The notes below the pieces were generated by a model that worked only from the letters and a program-made list of their open reading frames with translations, searched no databases and was not told the DNA's origin. Position numbers and translations under genes: made by a program. Shown here in pieces: positions 8,793-19,082 of a stretch of 64,000 nt of DNA. Source of the DNA: Rheinheimera sp. A13L (GTDB taxonomy: Bacteria > Pseudomonadota > Gammaproteobacteria > Enterobacterales > Alteromonadaceae); NCBI RefSeq assembly GCF_000217935.1, contig NZ_AFHI01000009.1, positions 1 to 64,000 on the forward strand, given 5' to 3'. The number at the start of each line of letters is the position of its first letter. Positions within the stretch are counted from its first letter, which is position 1.

Positions 8793-9688
8793 TGCAACAC
8801 CAGCAAAACTCACAATGGCTTGCAGTTGCTGATTATCAGCTGCATTTACGTCAACTGAAGCCTGCTCAGTCAGAGTGTGTTTATCCGGTATTAATGCTGC
8901 ATGGGGCTATTGAAAACAGCAGAATTTTTTACAATGAAAAAGGCCGTGGTTTGGGCTGTTTTCTGGCAGACCGTGGTTTTGCTGTCACTTGTGCTGATTT
9001 CGCTGGTCGAGGTTTGTCCAGCCCTAAAGCCAGCAGACGTTTTAATCACAGTCAGCAACAACTGATCTGCCAGGATATTCCGGCTTTAATTCATCATCTT
9101 TACCAGCAGCATCAACAGCCGCTGGTTGTGATGGCTCATTCCTGGGCTGGTGTAGTTTTGGCGGCCAGTTTAGTACGTTTTCCTGAACTCTTGCCTAAGG
9201 TCAAAACCATAATTACTTTTGGCAGCAAAAGAGTAATTAGCGTCAGGGGATTTAAAAAACGTCTGCATATAGATTTGGTCTGGAATCGGCTTTCGCCGCT
9301 GCTGTGTCGTATCTATGGCTATTTACCGGCTAAGCAATGGCGTTTTGGTGCTGACAATGAACCTGCTCAGTATTTACTTGATACTATTCCCTGGATCCGG
9401 GGCGGGGCTTTTGTCGATCTGACTGATGGTTTTGATTATGCTGCAGCTTGCGCTGAAACCAACTGGCCTCAGAGTTGGCATTTTGCCGCCATCAATGATC
9501 AGCTGTTAGGCCATCCGCAGGATGTGCAGGCTTTTCTTACAGAAACTGGTTTAAACTCAGGGCGTTATACTGTGCTGGGCAAAAGCTATGGCCACCAGCA
9601 GGACTATGATCATATTTCGATGTTGACTCACCCCAGTGCCAGTGCCGATCATTTTGCCGAACTGGCTGAGTGGCTGAAACAGAGTTAA
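8792..9688 (+). CDS. Alpha/beta hydrolase
   Basis: This 298-residue protein of the alpha/beta-hydrolase fold has an oxyanion-loop HG motif (MLHGAIENSRIF) and a nucleophile elbow AHSWAG near residue 112. A C-terminal histidine is likely within YDHISML. Substrate is unknown. It overlaps serB by one base (TGATG), so the two are almost certainly translationally coupled. The gene runs into the PilZ gene with a 4-bp tail-to-tail overlap. Confidence 0.82.
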   Translation: MQHQQNSQWLAVADYQLHLRQLKPAQSECVYPVLMLHGAIENSRIFYNEKGRGLGCFLADRGFAVTCADFAGRGLSSPKASRRFNHSQQQLICQDIPALIHHLYQQHQQPLVVMAHSWAGVVLAASLVRFPELLPKVKTIITFGSKRVISVRGFKKRLHIDLVWNRLSPLLCRIYGYLPAKQWRFGADNEPAQYLLDTIPWIRGGAFVDLTDGFDYAAACAETNWPQSWHFAAINDQLLGHPQDVQAFLTETGLNSGRYTVLGKSYGHQQDYDHISMLTHPSASADHFAELAEWLKQS

Positions 9689-12237
9689 GCAGGCTGGTTG
9701 ATACCGGCCAGGAAAGCCAGTCGTTTTTGTTGCTGCTCTGCTATTTGTTCGTTGCTTAAGTTAAAGCGCAGTAACACTTCGTCTGTGATATCCACTACAT
9801 CACCCACGCCCACCACACTCCAGAGCTCTTCTTCCAGTACTTTGGCTTTATGGATGGCATAAGTACTGACATACCCCAGTTCTTTGGCAATATGTTCGGT
9901 GTCAGGGCGGCCTGTGCGCGATAAAAAAATCTTAAAAGCAAAGAGTAAATCTTTATTCACCACGTCATCCACAAAAGCCTTTTTTGCACTATGGAGCTGG
10001 AAATCAAAATCAAACTTAGTTTCAAAGCTATGTTCTGTGTTGTCCTGAGCCGGCCTAAAACGCAAAAAGACCTCGTAGCTAAAGGGGATTTCCTGACGCT
10101 TCATTTTTTTCAGCTGATTGGCAAACTGCAAATTGGTGGCATTGTTTTTCAGCAGCGGCAACATAGTTATAGAGTCAGGTCCTTCACTGAACTGGGCCAG
10201 TAACTTGTGCAAAGCATTAGGTTTCGCACCCATGGCCACTACATCCAGATTGTAACGAACGCCCTGACGGTGCACATAAAAGGCGAAGGTGTCCAAAGCT
10301 TTGATATACATATTACGTAAAGCAGGGCCAAGACCAGGGAATTTAGGTGTTTCCTCAGCCATCGTTAGTTTGCTTCTGTTGTTATTAATCAACTGCTGAA
10401 AAAATATTTTGCCTGGATGATCGTTGGTTGGATCTATCACTCTCATATTCATAATCAGTTTGTTTTTACTGACCGCCATCACTTCATAAGGCAAAGCCGA
10501 TAACTGATGTTTAGTGGTGATCTTTTGCAGCTCAGGCAAACTGATTTGCACTGTATCACCTTTAGCAAATTCAACAGGCTCAGCACATTCCAACTGAATG
10601 CCTTTACTGGAGAAATCACGGCTAAAGGCTTGAATGTCGCCGCCTTTGTCGCGCTCCAGCAATACAGTGGTTTTGTATAAAAACCGGCTTTCAGAACGCA
10701 AATTCACATACTGTACAGAGGCGCTTTCAATAGGAGGTATTTGCTCAAGTTTGGCATGCCCAAACACTTTTAGCTGATTCAGCAAAGCCGCATCGTAAGT
10801 AATAGCTTTGTACAAGCTGTTGCTTTGGGCAGTACTGATATCCGTCAGTGCCACTATATAGCGTAAGTTACGAATAAAATTTGCGATCAAAGGTGTAGGC
10901 GGCTGATTCAGCTTTTGTACTTCCTGATCGGCTGTGTTGGGTAACGACAGCGGAATATGAGCATGAGCAGGCACAGTACGTAATACCGACATACGGAATG
11001 CCCGAAAACTGGGTTTGGCTGCACCAAAACCAAAAAATACTGCTTTCAGTTCGGGGTGTTGCAGCAATTCTTCTGTTGTGGCCGAATAAAAAAACAATCT
11101 GCCTTTGGCCGCATGGGTAAAGGTATAAAGTACGGTACTGTTTTCATTGGCTTCTTTAGCCAGACATTGTTTTAACCGGCGCACGTGCAGCAGTTGTGGC
11201 AAGACATTCTGTTGCCGTTCATCCTGAAAATAATGCATCAGATGCCTGTTATTTTCAGTGGTTAACACACAGGATGGGGTTGCTTTGCCGTCGTTGACTG
11301 CCAGAAACACAGGTAAAGAGCTGATACGGGGTAAATAAAATTGCTCATAACCTTTAATAAACACCGCTTCGTAGGTGTTATCCAGATTCACTTTGTAACG
11401 TCTTTTATTGCCGTGAATAAAGTTTTGCAGAAATTCCGAGAACCCTTTTTCGTCAGCCAAAGGCAAACGTTTTAACCGCACGTAATAGCCTTTGTCGGCT
11501 GGTTCAACATCAATCACCTGATAAGGGATGCCGTTATTGATACCAAGGGCAAACTCTTGCTCTAAGCCGCGGAAAAATATGGCAACTTTTTGCCCGGCTG
11601 TCATTTCTATCGCCAGCGGAATTTTGATTTTACAGCCGGATACTGACAGGTCACTGGTGCTGGCGGGAAAACGTTCTTCCTCCTGCAACACCACTTCAAT
11701 ATCAATAGAAAAATTCATTCGCTCTTCACGGCGAACGCTATAGCCTGCAAAGCGGATCAGTTGAGCTGCTTTATAGTCATTGGCCGTTGAGTCCATATCT
11801 GACGCAACTGTGGTCAAGTTGACTGTGGTGTCAGAAGTCTCTCCAGATAATACGTCTTGCAGTCTTTTATTGGTTTCTTGCTGGTGTCGCACCCTGAAGT
11901 TGTTATTGGTATTGGTGACATCCTCAAAAATACCAATAGTGTACTGGCCGTATTGCTTTAAACCCTTTTCAAAGGTTTGGATTGCAACTTCATCCAGATA
12001 ATGGGTTTGGCCTTTATGCTCAAAAGCACGCACTTCGCCGTCGACCCTGCCACGTAAATCGATATAATAGGTGCACGGCTGCGCCAGACGCTTTAATTCC
12101 ATTTTGATCAGAAATTGCTGCGATTTGGCTAAGTCTCCGGTCAATAGCCGAAATTCCTCATCGAACAACTGGGTGTTGATAAGGGGTTTCAGACGTTCCA
12201 GAACGCTGCTATAAGCTTGTAAGTCGTTTGTTGTCAT
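9685..12237 (-). CDS. Large multi-PilZ-domain protein
   Basis: This 850-residue cytoplasmic protein carries at least one canonical PilZ c-di-GMP motif: RREER near residue 172, then DLSVSGCKI about 25 residues later. A second PilZ-like unit near residues 525-560 has SRFLYKT and DFSSKGIQL, with the arginine pair less complete. Further beta-rich stretches suggest degenerate copies. No enzyme domain, TM segment or signal peptide is evident. It is transcribed divergently from radA. A role as a c-di-GMP effector is inferred from the PilZ motif; the target is unknown. Confidence 0.8.
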   Translation of the reverse strand: MTTNDLQAYSSVLERLKPLINTQLFDEEFRLLTGDLAKSQQFLIKMELKRLAQPCTYYIDLRGRVDGEVRAFEHKGQTHYLDEVAIQTFEKGLKQYGQYTIGIFEDVTNTNNNFRVRHQQETNKRLQDVLSGETSDTTVNLTTVASDMDSTANDYKAAQLIRFAGYSVRREERMNFSIDIEVVLQEEERFPASTSDLSVSGCKIKIPLAIEMTAGQKVAIFFRGLEQEFALGINNGIPYQVIDVEPADKGYYVRLKRLPLADEKGFSEFLQNFIHGNKRRYKVNLDNTYEAVFIKGYEQFYLPRISSLPVFLAVNDGKATPSCVLTTENNRHLMHYFQDERQQNVLPQLLHVRRLKQCLAKEANENSTVLYTFTHAAKGRLFFYSATTEELLQHPELKAVFFGFGAAKPSFRAFRMSVLRTVPAHAHIPLSLPNTADQEVQKLNQPPTPLIANFIRNLRYIVALTDISTAQSNSLYKAITYDAALLNQLKVFGHAKLEQIPPIESASVQYVNLRSESRFLYKTTVLLERDKGGDIQAFSRDFSSKGIQLECAEPVEFAKGDTVQISLPELQKITTKHQLSALPYEVMAVSKNKLIMNMRVIDPTNDHPGKIFFQQLINNNRSKLTMAEETPKFPGLGPALRNMYIKALDTFAFYVHRQGVRYNLDVVAMGAKPNALHKLLAQFSEGPDSITMLPLLKNNATNLQFANQLKKMKRQEIPFSYEVFLRFRPAQDNTEHSFETKFDFDFQLHSAKKAFVDDVVNKDLLFAFKIFLSRTGRPDTEHIAKELGYVSTYAIHKAKVLEEELWSVVGVGDVVDITDEVLLRFNLSNEQIAEQQQKRLAFLAGINQPA

Positions 12238-12352
12238 GCTCGCTTAAACACTTACAGGGCAGTGGCAAGCCCTGTATGAATAATTTGGGTTAGAGTAAAA
12301 CCAGTACGATGTAAAAGCAATAATCGTGCCTTTTAATTAAATGAGATAAAAA

Positions 12353-13711
12353 ATGGCTAAAACCAAGAGCGCATACGTCTGCAATGACTGTGGCGCAGAC
12401 TTTGTGCGCTGGCAGGGCCAATGCACAGAGTGCGGCACCTGGAATAGTATCAGCGAAGTGCGTTTACCCAGTGTAACAAAACAACAACGTTTTGACGGTT
12501 ATGCCGGAGCCACTGCGGCCAAGGTGATCCGACTGGATCAGGTCGACTTGCAGGATGTACCTCGTTTTAGCTCAGGTTTCGCTGAATTTGACCGGGTGCT
12601 GGGTGGCGGTATAGTGCCGGGTTCCGCGATATTGATTGGTGGTAGCCCTGGTGCTGGTAAAAGTACCTTGCTGTTGCAAATTATGTGTGGACTGGCGGTG
12701 ACAGACAAAGCTTTGTATGTCACAGGTGAAGAGTCCTTGCAGCAAGTGGCATTGCGAGCCAACAGATTAGGTTTACCGACTCAGAATTTAATGATGCTGG
12801 CTGAAACTAACGTTGAAACTATTTGCCAACTGGCGCAGCAGGAAAAACCGCGCATTATGGTCATCGACTCGATTCAGGTGATGCAAATGTCGGATATTCA
12901 GTCTGCCCCTGGCAGTGTATCCCAGGTGCGGGAAAGCGCAGCTTACTTAACCCGTTTTGCTAAACAACATAATGTGGCTGTCATTATGGTGGGGCACGTC
13001 ACTAAAGATGGTTCTCTGGCTGGCCCTAAGGTGCTGGAGCATTGTATCGATTGCTCTATTTTATTGGATGGCGATACTGACAACAGATTCCGTACTTTAC
13101 GTGGCAATAAAAACCGCTTTGGTGCTGTCAATGAGCTGGGGGTTTTTGCGATGACAGGTCAGGGCATGCGGGAAGTGAAAAACCCGTCAGCGATTTTTTT
13201 GAGCCGTGGTAAAGAAGATACGCCTGGATCTATTGTGATGGTGTTGTGGGAAGGGACCCGACCTTTGCTGGTGGAAATTCAGGGCCTGGTTGACTATTCA
13301 CCGTTAAATAATCCACGTCGTGTCACTTTGGGTATGGAACAAAACCGTATTTCGATGTTGCTGGCGGTATTGCATCGGCACGCCGGTATTCAAATGGCCG
13401 ATCAGGATGTGTTTGTCAACGTGGTGGGCGGCGTAAAGGTCAATGAAACCAGTGCTGACTTAGCGACTTTATTGGCGCTGGTGTCGAGTTTTAAAAATAA
13501 AGCCTTACCAAATGAGTTGGTGGTCTTTGGTGAAGTGGGCCTGTCCGGTGAAATCCGTCCTGTACCCAGTGGTCAGGAACGTTTAAAAGAAGCGGCAAAA
13601 CATGGCTTTAAACGCGCCATAGTGCCAGTGGCCAATGCACCTAAAGAAGCAATTCCTGGAATGACAGTAGTGGCTGTAAGTAAATTATCTGAAGCTTTGG
13701 ATGCGTTGTGA
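12353..13711 (+). CDS. radA: DNA repair protein RadA
   Basis: This RecA-like ATPase of 452 residues promotes branch migration of recombination intermediates. It begins with a C4 zinc finger (CNDCG and CTECG, residues 10-30), followed by Walker A GGSPGAGKST near residue 98, the RadA-specific GNKNRFG motif around residue 250, and a C-terminal Lon-protease-like domain. All motifs are intact. It faces bamD tail-to-tail across a hairpin terminator. Confidence 0.96.
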   Translation: MAKTKSAYVCNDCGADFVRWQGQCTECGTWNSISEVRLPSVTKQQRFDGYAGATAAKVIRLDQVDLQDVPRFSSGFAEFDRVLGGGIVPGSAILIGGSPGAGKSTLLLQIMCGLAVTDKALYVTGEESLQQVALRANRLGLPTQNLMMLAETNVETICQLAQQEKPRIMVIDSIQVMQMSDIQSAPGSVSQVRESAAYLTRFAKQHNVAVIMVGHVTKDGSLAGPKVLEHCIDCSILLDGDTDNRFRTLRGNKNRFGAVNELGVFAMTGQGMREVKNPSAIFLSRGKEDTPGSIVMVLWEGTRPLLVEIQGLVDYSPLNNPRRVTLGMEQNRISMLLAVLHRHAGIQMADQDVFVNVVGGVKVNETSADLATLLALVSSFKNKALPNELVVFGEVGLSGEIRPVPSGQERLKEAAKHGFKRAIVPVANAPKEAIPGMTVVAVSKLSEALDAL

Positions 13712-13714
13712 GTT

Positions 13715-13739
13715 GGGTCAGAGCTATCAGCTCTGACCC
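13715..13739. terminator. Bidirectional hairpin (GGGTCAGAGC family)
   Basis: GGGTCAGAGC (13715-13724), loop TATCA, GCTCTGACCC (13730-13739): a perfect 10-bp stem between the convergent radA and bamD genes. There is no strong T-run on either side. The same stem recurs at 39213 and 55934. Confidence 0.75.
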
Positions 13740-13762
13740 TCTAGTCTGATTTTAAATTTAAG

Positions 13763-14515
13763 TTAATTCAACGCATTGGGGAAATTTAGTAATAACACAG
13801 CTTTGGCGTCATCACGTAATTTCACTAAACCTAATTTGTCGTAACTATCGACCATAATCAGCAAAGCCTGTTCTACCTGAGGCGAATCACGGTAGTACTC
13901 GACAATGTATTTACAGCGGTTTGCTGCCGCTAAATGAGCACCACGGCGGGTGTAATAATCAGCAACCAGTAATTCGTAACGCACCAGTCTTTCTTTAATG
14001 GCAAACATACGTTTTCTGGCATCGTTGGCGTATTTGCTGTTCGGGTAAGTGCTGACCAGTATTTTGAAGTCTTCAAAACCCTGTTTGGTGCTGGACATAT
14101 CACGGTCCGCACGGTCTATACCAACAAATTCCTGAAAAGCATTTTCATCAACTTTTACATTACTTAAACCACGCATGTAGTAGGCGTAGTCTAAATCCGG
14201 ATGGTTTGGATTCAAACGGATAAAACGGTCTATGCTGGCTAAAGATTGCGTGGTATTACCGCTTTGGTAATAAGCGTATATCAGATCCAATTGCACCTGA
14301 CGGGACAAAGGACCAAAAGGATAACGGCTTTCCATCATTCTGAGTAATTCTATAGCTCTGTTATACAGGCCTGAATCCAGCACATTTTTGGCTTCTTCAT
14401 ACATTTGCTGAGCAGACTGGTTGGTATTGACCAGTTCTTCTTCAGCTTTTTTGTTCCCCGCGCAGGCGGTTAGTGTTAAAGCTAGGGCGATTATGGCTAA
14501 AAAGTTCACTTTCAT
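13763..14515 (-). CDS. bamD: Outer membrane assembly lipoprotein BamD
   Basis: BamD is an essential lipoprotein of the BAM complex that inserts beta-barrel proteins into the outer membrane. The 250-residue product starts with a lipoprotein signal whose lipobox LTAC places the lipidated cysteine at residue 18. TPR repeats follow; the segments YNRAIELLRMMESRYPFGP and PDLDYAYYMRGL are typical of BamD. It is divergent from rluD, the same pairing found in E. coli. Confidence 0.95.
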   Translation of the reverse strand: MKVNFLAIIALALTLTACAGNKKAEEELVNTNQSAQQMYEEAKNVLDSGLYNRAIELLRMMESRYPFGPLSRQVQLDLIYAYYQSGNTTQSLASIDRFIRLNPNHPDLDYAYYMRGLSNVKVDENAFQEFVGIDRADRDMSSTKQGFEDFKILVSTYPNSKYANDARKRMFAIKERLVRYELLVADYYTRRGAHLAAANRCKYIVEYYRDSPQVEQALLIMVDSYDKLGLVKLRDDAKAVLLLNFPNALN

Positions 14516-14641
14516 TTAAAAATCCGCTACTACTTAAACCTATTGGCTATTTAGTCTGGAGTAAAACCGTTAAAATAACCTTTTAAGGCCCGATTCTAAC
14601 CCAGACTGTTCGGGTATGCACACAGGATAACTGGTTCCGAC

Positions 14642-15616
14642 ATGACAAAACAGATAAAACTTGCAGAAATTGTACCTGACCATTTATTTGGTAAACGCTT
14701 AGATCAGGTATTGGCCGAAATGTTCCCGGACTATTCGCGTTCCAGAATAAAAGAATGGATTTTAGCCGATTGGGTTCAAATCAATGGCCAGCTGTGTAAC
14801 ACGCCCAGAGAAAAATTACTGGGTGGGGAGTCTGTATTGATCCAGGCCGAGTTACCGGACGACGAACGTTTTGAAGCTGAGCCTATAGACCTGAATATAG
14901 TGTACGAAGACGAACATATTATGGTGATCAATAAACCTGCGGGTTTAGTGGTGCACCCTGGTGCGGGCAATGCGGACGGTACTTTACTCAATGCCTTATT
15001 GCATCACTGTCCTTCTATAGCTGAAGTGCCACGTGCCGGCATAGTGCATCGTCTTGATAAAGACACTACAGGTTTAATGGTGATCGCTAAAACTATTCCT
15101 GCTCAGACTCATTTAGTTGAAGCTATGCAGGAACGGGAAATTACCCGTGAATACGAAGCGATTTGCCACGGCACTATGACAGCGGGCGGTACAGTGGATG
15201 AGCCTATTGGCCGCCACCCCACCAAACGTACCCATATGGCGGTGACCAGCTCAGGTCGTCCGGCAGTCACTCACTACCGTGTCATGGAAAAATTCCGTGC
15301 GCACACTCGTTTGCGTTTACGTCTGGAATCCGGTCGTACTCACCAAATTCGTGTGCATATGACTTACATCAACTATCCGTTGGTTGGAGACCCTGTATAT
15401 GCAGGCCGTCCACGTCCACCACGTAAAGCCGATGAAGCTTTATTAACTGTATTGCGTGGCTTTAAACGCCAGGCTTTGCATGCAGCTATGTTGCGTTTAG
15501 CTCACCCTATTACCAGTGAAATTATGGAATGGCATGCGCCAATCCCTGATGATATGGTCGAGCTGACTCAGGCCTTACGTGTAGATACTGATATTCACGG
15601 TCTGGACTTTGCCTGA
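14642..15616 (+). CDS. rluD: 23S rRNA pseudouridine(1911/1915/1917) synthase
   Basis: RluD modifies three uridines in helix 69 of 23S rRNA. The 324-residue protein (E. coli 326) has an N-terminal S4 RNA-binding domain (about residues 18-70) and the RluA-family catalytic domain with the active-site aspartate in HRLDKDTTGLMV near residue 140. The TGA stop overlaps the following ATG by one base, coupling it to pgeF. Confidence 0.96.
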   Translation: MTKQIKLAEIVPDHLFGKRLDQVLAEMFPDYSRSRIKEWILADWVQINGQLCNTPREKLLGGESVLIQAELPDDERFEAEPIDLNIVYEDEHIMVINKPAGLVVHPGAGNADGTLLNALLHHCPSIAEVPRAGIVHRLDKDTTGLMVIAKTIPAQTHLVEAMQEREITREYEAICHGTMTAGGTVDEPIGRHPTKRTHMAVTSSGRPAVTHYRVMEKFRAHTRLRLRLESGRTHQIRVHMTYINYPLVGDPVYAGRPRPPRKADEALLTVLRGFKRQALHAAMLRLAHPITSEIMEWHAPIPDDMVELTQALRVDTDIHGLDFA

Positions 15617-16350
15617 TGTTCCAAGCTGACTGGCCTGCGCCTTCACATGTAAAAACTGCAGTTAGTACCCGGGAAGGTGGTGTGTCCTTGCCACCTTACG
15701 ACGGGTTGAATTTGGGGAGTCATGTCAATGACAGACCTGAAGCTGTGGCGCAGAATCGTCAGCTTTTCAAACAACAGGCGGGTATGCCTGCTGAACCTTT
15801 ATGGCTCAATCAAGTTCATGGTACAGATTGCGTCCTACTGGAACAGACTGATTTCTCAGTGGGTCCTTTCACCGCCGATGCCAGTACAACCAAAATCAAA
15901 GGTGTGGTATCAGTGGTTCTCACTGCGGATTGCCTGCCTGTATTGTTTTGTGATGCGGCTGGTACTCAGGTGGCCGCAGCTCATGCCGGCTGGCGGGGTT
16001 TAGTGGATGGTGTGCTGGAACAAACGCTGGCACAGTTTGACGACCCCAGAACAGTGATGGCCTGGTTAGGCCCGGCTATAGGCCCCACAGCTTTTGAAGT
16101 AGGGAACGAAGTGCGTTTGGCTTTTATGGAAAAAGATGCCAAAGCCGCCGCTGCTTTTATCGCTGTACCAGATAAAACCGATAAATGGCTGGCTGATTTA
16201 TATCAGCTGGCGCGTTTACGTTTGAATGCTTCCGGAGTTTCACAGATTTACGGTGGCGGCTTTTGCACTTACACCGACTCACAACGTTTTTATTCCTACC
16301 GTCGGGATGGTCAAACGGGCCGGATGGCGTCCTGTATCTGGCTGGACTGA
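15616..16350 (+). CDS. pgeF: Peptidoglycan editing factor PgeF (YfiH family)
   Basis: This 244-residue protein belongs to the multicopper-polyphenol-oxidoreductase/DUF152 family. The metal-binding residues are visible: the histidine in NQVHG, the cysteine in TADCLPVLF, and the histidine in AAHAGWRG. E. coli YfiH (PgeF) corrects misincorporated amino acids in muropeptides; other members have purine nucleoside activity. The rluD-pgeF-clpB order is conserved with E. coli. Confidence 0.93.
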   Translation: MFQADWPAPSHVKTAVSTREGGVSLPPYDGLNLGSHVNDRPEAVAQNRQLFKQQAGMPAEPLWLNQVHGTDCVLLEQTDFSVGPFTADASTTKIKGVVSVVLTADCLPVLFCDAAGTQVAAAHAGWRGLVDGVLEQTLAQFDDPRTVMAWLGPAIGPTAFEVGNEVRLAFMEKDAKAAAAFIAVPDKTDKWLADLYQLARLRLNASGVSQIYGGGFCTYTDSQRFYSYRRDGQTGRMASCIWLD

Positions 16351-16377
16351 TCTAAGTCAAATTTTTGACGTTTATCG

Positions 16378-16406
16378 CTTGATAATTAACCGGCTCTGCC
16401 CCATCT
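16378..16406 (+). promoter_or_regulatory. Sigma-32 heat-shock promoter of clpB
   Basis: CTTGATA (16378-16384), a 14-bp spacer, then CCCCATCT (16399-16406). The sigma-32 consensus is CTTGAAA and CCCCATnT with 13-15 bp between, so the match is close. It lies 37 bp before the clpB ATG. Confidence 0.85.
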
Positions 16407-16442
16407 TAATGCCAACAGCAGTTTGATGTATGCGGAGATGTT

Positions 16443-19028
16443 ATGAGACTCGACAGATTTACCAGTAAATTCCAATTGGCAATAGCCGAAGCTCAGTCTA
16501 TGGCTTTAGGCCGTGATCATCAGTTTATTGAACCCATTCATTTGCTATTTGCCTTGCTGAATCAGGAAGGTGGTTCCACCAAAGATCTGTTCAGTAAAAT
16601 TGGAGTGAACACCAACGAACTGCGCTCCAAATTATCCCAGGCCTTAGAGCGCGTGCCTAAAGTGGAAGGTGCAGATGCCAATGTGCAACTGTCTGCAGCC
16701 ACTATTAATTTGCTGAATTTATGCGACAAATACGCGCAAAAACGTAAAGACCAGTATATTTCCAGCGAGTTATTTGTTTTAGCCGCCTGCGAAGATAAAT
16801 CTGAATTAGGCCATTTATTACGCCTTTTGGGTGTTGATAAAGCTGTGGTGGAAAAAGCCATAGAACAAATTCGTGGTGGCCAGAATGTCGATGATCCAAA
16901 TGCAGAAGAGAGCCGTCAGGCACTCACTAAGTACACTGTCGATTTAACAGCACGGGCTGAAGCCGGCAAGTTAGATCCAGTCATAGGCCGTGATGAAGAA
17001 ATCCGCCGTTGTATTCAGGTGTTGCAGCGTCGCACTAAAAACAACCCTGTGCTGATTGGTGAACCTGGTGTGGGTAAAACCGCCATAGTCGAAGGTTTAG
17101 CACTGCGTATCATCAATAAAGAAGTCCCTGAAGGCTTAAAAGATAAACGTGTCTTGTCTTTGGACATGGGCTCTTTATTAGCGGGTGCTAAGTATCGTGG
17201 TGAATTCGAAGAGCGTTTAAAAGCAGTACTGAACGAGCTTTCTAAAGAAGAAGGCCGGGTTATTTTGTTTATTGACGAAATTCATACCATGGTAGGTGCA
17301 GGTAAAGCCGATGGTGCTATGGATGCCGGCAATATGCTCAAACCTGCCTTGGCGCGGGGTGAACTGCATTGTTTAGGCGCTACCACTTTGGATGAATACC
17401 GCAAGTACATTGAAAAAGATGCCGCTTTGGAGCGGCGTTTCCAGAAAGTATTAGTGGACGAGCCTTCAGTCGAAGACACCATTGCTATTTTGCGGGGTTT
17501 AAAAGAGCGTTACGAGCTGCACCATGCGGTAGAAATTACCGATCCGGCCATAGTAGCGGCTGCCACTTTGTCACATCGTTATGTCAGCGACAGGCAGCTG
17601 CCTGATAAAGCCATTGATTTAATTGACGAAGCAGCGTCCAGTATCCGGATGCAAATGGATTCTAAGCCGGAAGAGCTGGACAGATTAGAGCGGCGTATTA
17701 TTCAGCTGAAGCTTGAGGACAATGCGCTGGCGAAAGAAACTGACGAAGCGACGAAAAAACGCCGTGACATGATCCAGGAACAAATACGTGAACTGGATTT
17801 GAAATACAACGAGCTGGATGAAGTCTGGTCTTCAGAAAAAGCGGCGTTGCAAGGTACTCAGAATATCAAAGCCGACTTAGAGCAAGCCCGGCTGGATATG
17901 GAAGTGGCGCGCCGTGCCGGTGATTTAAACCGCATGTCGCAGCTGAAATACGAACGTATTCCGGCCTTGGAGAAACGACTGGATTTAGCCTCACAAGTGG
18001 AAATGCACGAAATGACGCTGCTTCGAAATAAAGTGACGGAGCAGGAAATTGCCGATGTATTATCCAAAGCTACTGGTATTCCGGTCAGCAAAATGCTGGA
18101 AGGTGAACGCGATAAACTGCTGCGTATGGAGCAGGAACTGCAAAAACGCGTGGTAGGCCAGGCCGAAGCATTGGAAGCTGTGTCCAACTCCATCCGCCGC
18201 TCCCGCGCAGGTTTGGCTGATCCGAATAAACCTATAGGCTCCTTCCTGTTTTTAGGCCCTACTGGGGTAGGTAAAACTGAACTGACCAAAGCCCTGGCGC
18301 AGTTTCTGTTTGATACCGAAGACGCATTAATCCGCATTGATATGTCGGAGTTTATGGAAAAACACGCAGTATCGCGTTTAGTCGGAGCTCCTCCTGGCTA
18401 TGTGGGTTACGAAGAAGGCGGTTATTTAACTGAAGCGGTGCGGCGTAAACCTTATTCAGTGGTGCTGCTGGATGAAGTAGAAAAAGCGCATCCGGATGTG
18501 TTTAACATTTTGCTGCAAGTACTGGACGATGGCCGTTTAACAGACGGGCAGGGCCGTACAGTCGACTTTAAAAACACTGTGATCATTATGACCTCGAATT
18601 TAGGTTCAGATTTGATCCAGGAGCATTACCAGCATCAGGATTATCAGCAAATGAAAGATATGCTGATGGAAGTGCTGAGCAAACAGTTCAGACCTGAGTT
18701 TTTAAATCGACTGGATGAGACTGTGGTATTCCACCCGCTGGACAGCGCTCATATCCGCCATATTGCTTCTATTCAGTTGCAGCGGTTGCGGTTGCGTTTG
18801 CAGGATAAAGGTTTTGCTTTGTCGGTGACAGATGCTGCTTTGGATCTGCTGGCAGCAGCAGGTTTTGATGCAGTCTTTGGTGCCCGGCCATTAAAACGGG
18901 CTATTCAGCACTATATTGAAAACCCACTGGCCCAGACTTTACTGAAAGGCCAGATTAAGCCAGGCTCAGTAGTGACAGTGGATGCCGCTGAAGGGAAGTT
19001 TGTGATAGGTTCGTCCCACCCACATTAA
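16443..19028 (+). CDS. clpB: ATP-dependent disaggregase ClpB
   Basis: ClpB is a hexameric AAA+ chaperone that resolubilises aggregated proteins with DnaK. The 861-residue product (E. coli 857) has the N-terminal Clp domain, Walker A motifs GEPGVGKT (around residue 206) and GPTGVGKT (around residue 605), and a middle coiled coil between about 410 and 530. Both Walker B motifs (LFIDEIH and VLLDEVE) are intact. A strong GAGATGTT region precedes the ATG. A sigma-32 promoter drives it and a strong terminator follows. Confidence 0.97.
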   Translation: MRLDRFTSKFQLAIAEAQSMALGRDHQFIEPIHLLFALLNQEGGSTKDLFSKIGVNTNELRSKLSQALERVPKVEGADANVQLSAATINLLNLCDKYAQKRKDQYISSELFVLAACEDKSELGHLLRLLGVDKAVVEKAIEQIRGGQNVDDPNAEESRQALTKYTVDLTARAEAGKLDPVIGRDEEIRRCIQVLQRRTKNNPVLIGEPGVGKTAIVEGLALRIINKEVPEGLKDKRVLSLDMGSLLAGAKYRGEFEERLKAVLNELSKEEGRVILFIDEIHTMVGAGKADGAMDAGNMLKPALARGELHCLGATTLDEYRKYIEKDAALERRFQKVLVDEPSVEDTIAILRGLKERYELHHAVEITDPAIVAAATLSHRYVSDRQLPDKAIDLIDEAASSIRMQMDSKPEELDRLERRIIQLKLEDNALAKETDEATKKRRDMIQEQIRELDLKYNELDEVWSSEKAALQGTQNIKADLEQARLDMEVARRAGDLNRMSQLKYERIPALEKRLDLASQVEMHEMTLLRNKVTEQEIADVLSKATGIPVSKMLEGERDKLLRMEQELQKRVVGQAEALEAVSNSIRRSRAGLADPNKPIGSFLFLGPTGVGKTELTKALAQFLFDTEDALIRIDMSEFMEKHAVSRLVGAPPGYVGYEEGGYLTEAVRRKPYSVVLLDEVEKAHPDVFNILLQVLDDGRLTDGQGRTVDFKNTVIIMTSNLGSDLIQEHYQHQDYQQMKDMLMEVLSKQFRPEFLNRLDETVVFHPLDSAHIRHIASIQLQRLRLRLQDKGFALSVTDAALDLLAAAGFDAVFGARPLKRAIQHYIENPLAQTLLKGQIKPGSVVTVDAAEGKFVIGSSHPH

Positions 19029-19042
19029 CCTCTGTGATAAAT

Positions 19043-19070
19043 ACAAAAGCCCGCAACTGCGGGCTTTTGT
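19043..19070. terminator. Bidirectional terminator clpB / chemoreceptor
   Basis: ACAAAAGCCCGC (19043-19054), loop AACT, GCGGGCTTTTGT (19059-19070): a 12-bp perfect stem with A and T runs on both sides. It can serve both converging genes. Confidence 0.9.
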
Positions 19071-19082
19071 TTGAATAGCCTT

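Noticed and set aside
17858-18337. 159-codon frame opposite clpB
   Set aside because: It is a shadow of the conserved clpB coding sequence, with no ribosome site.
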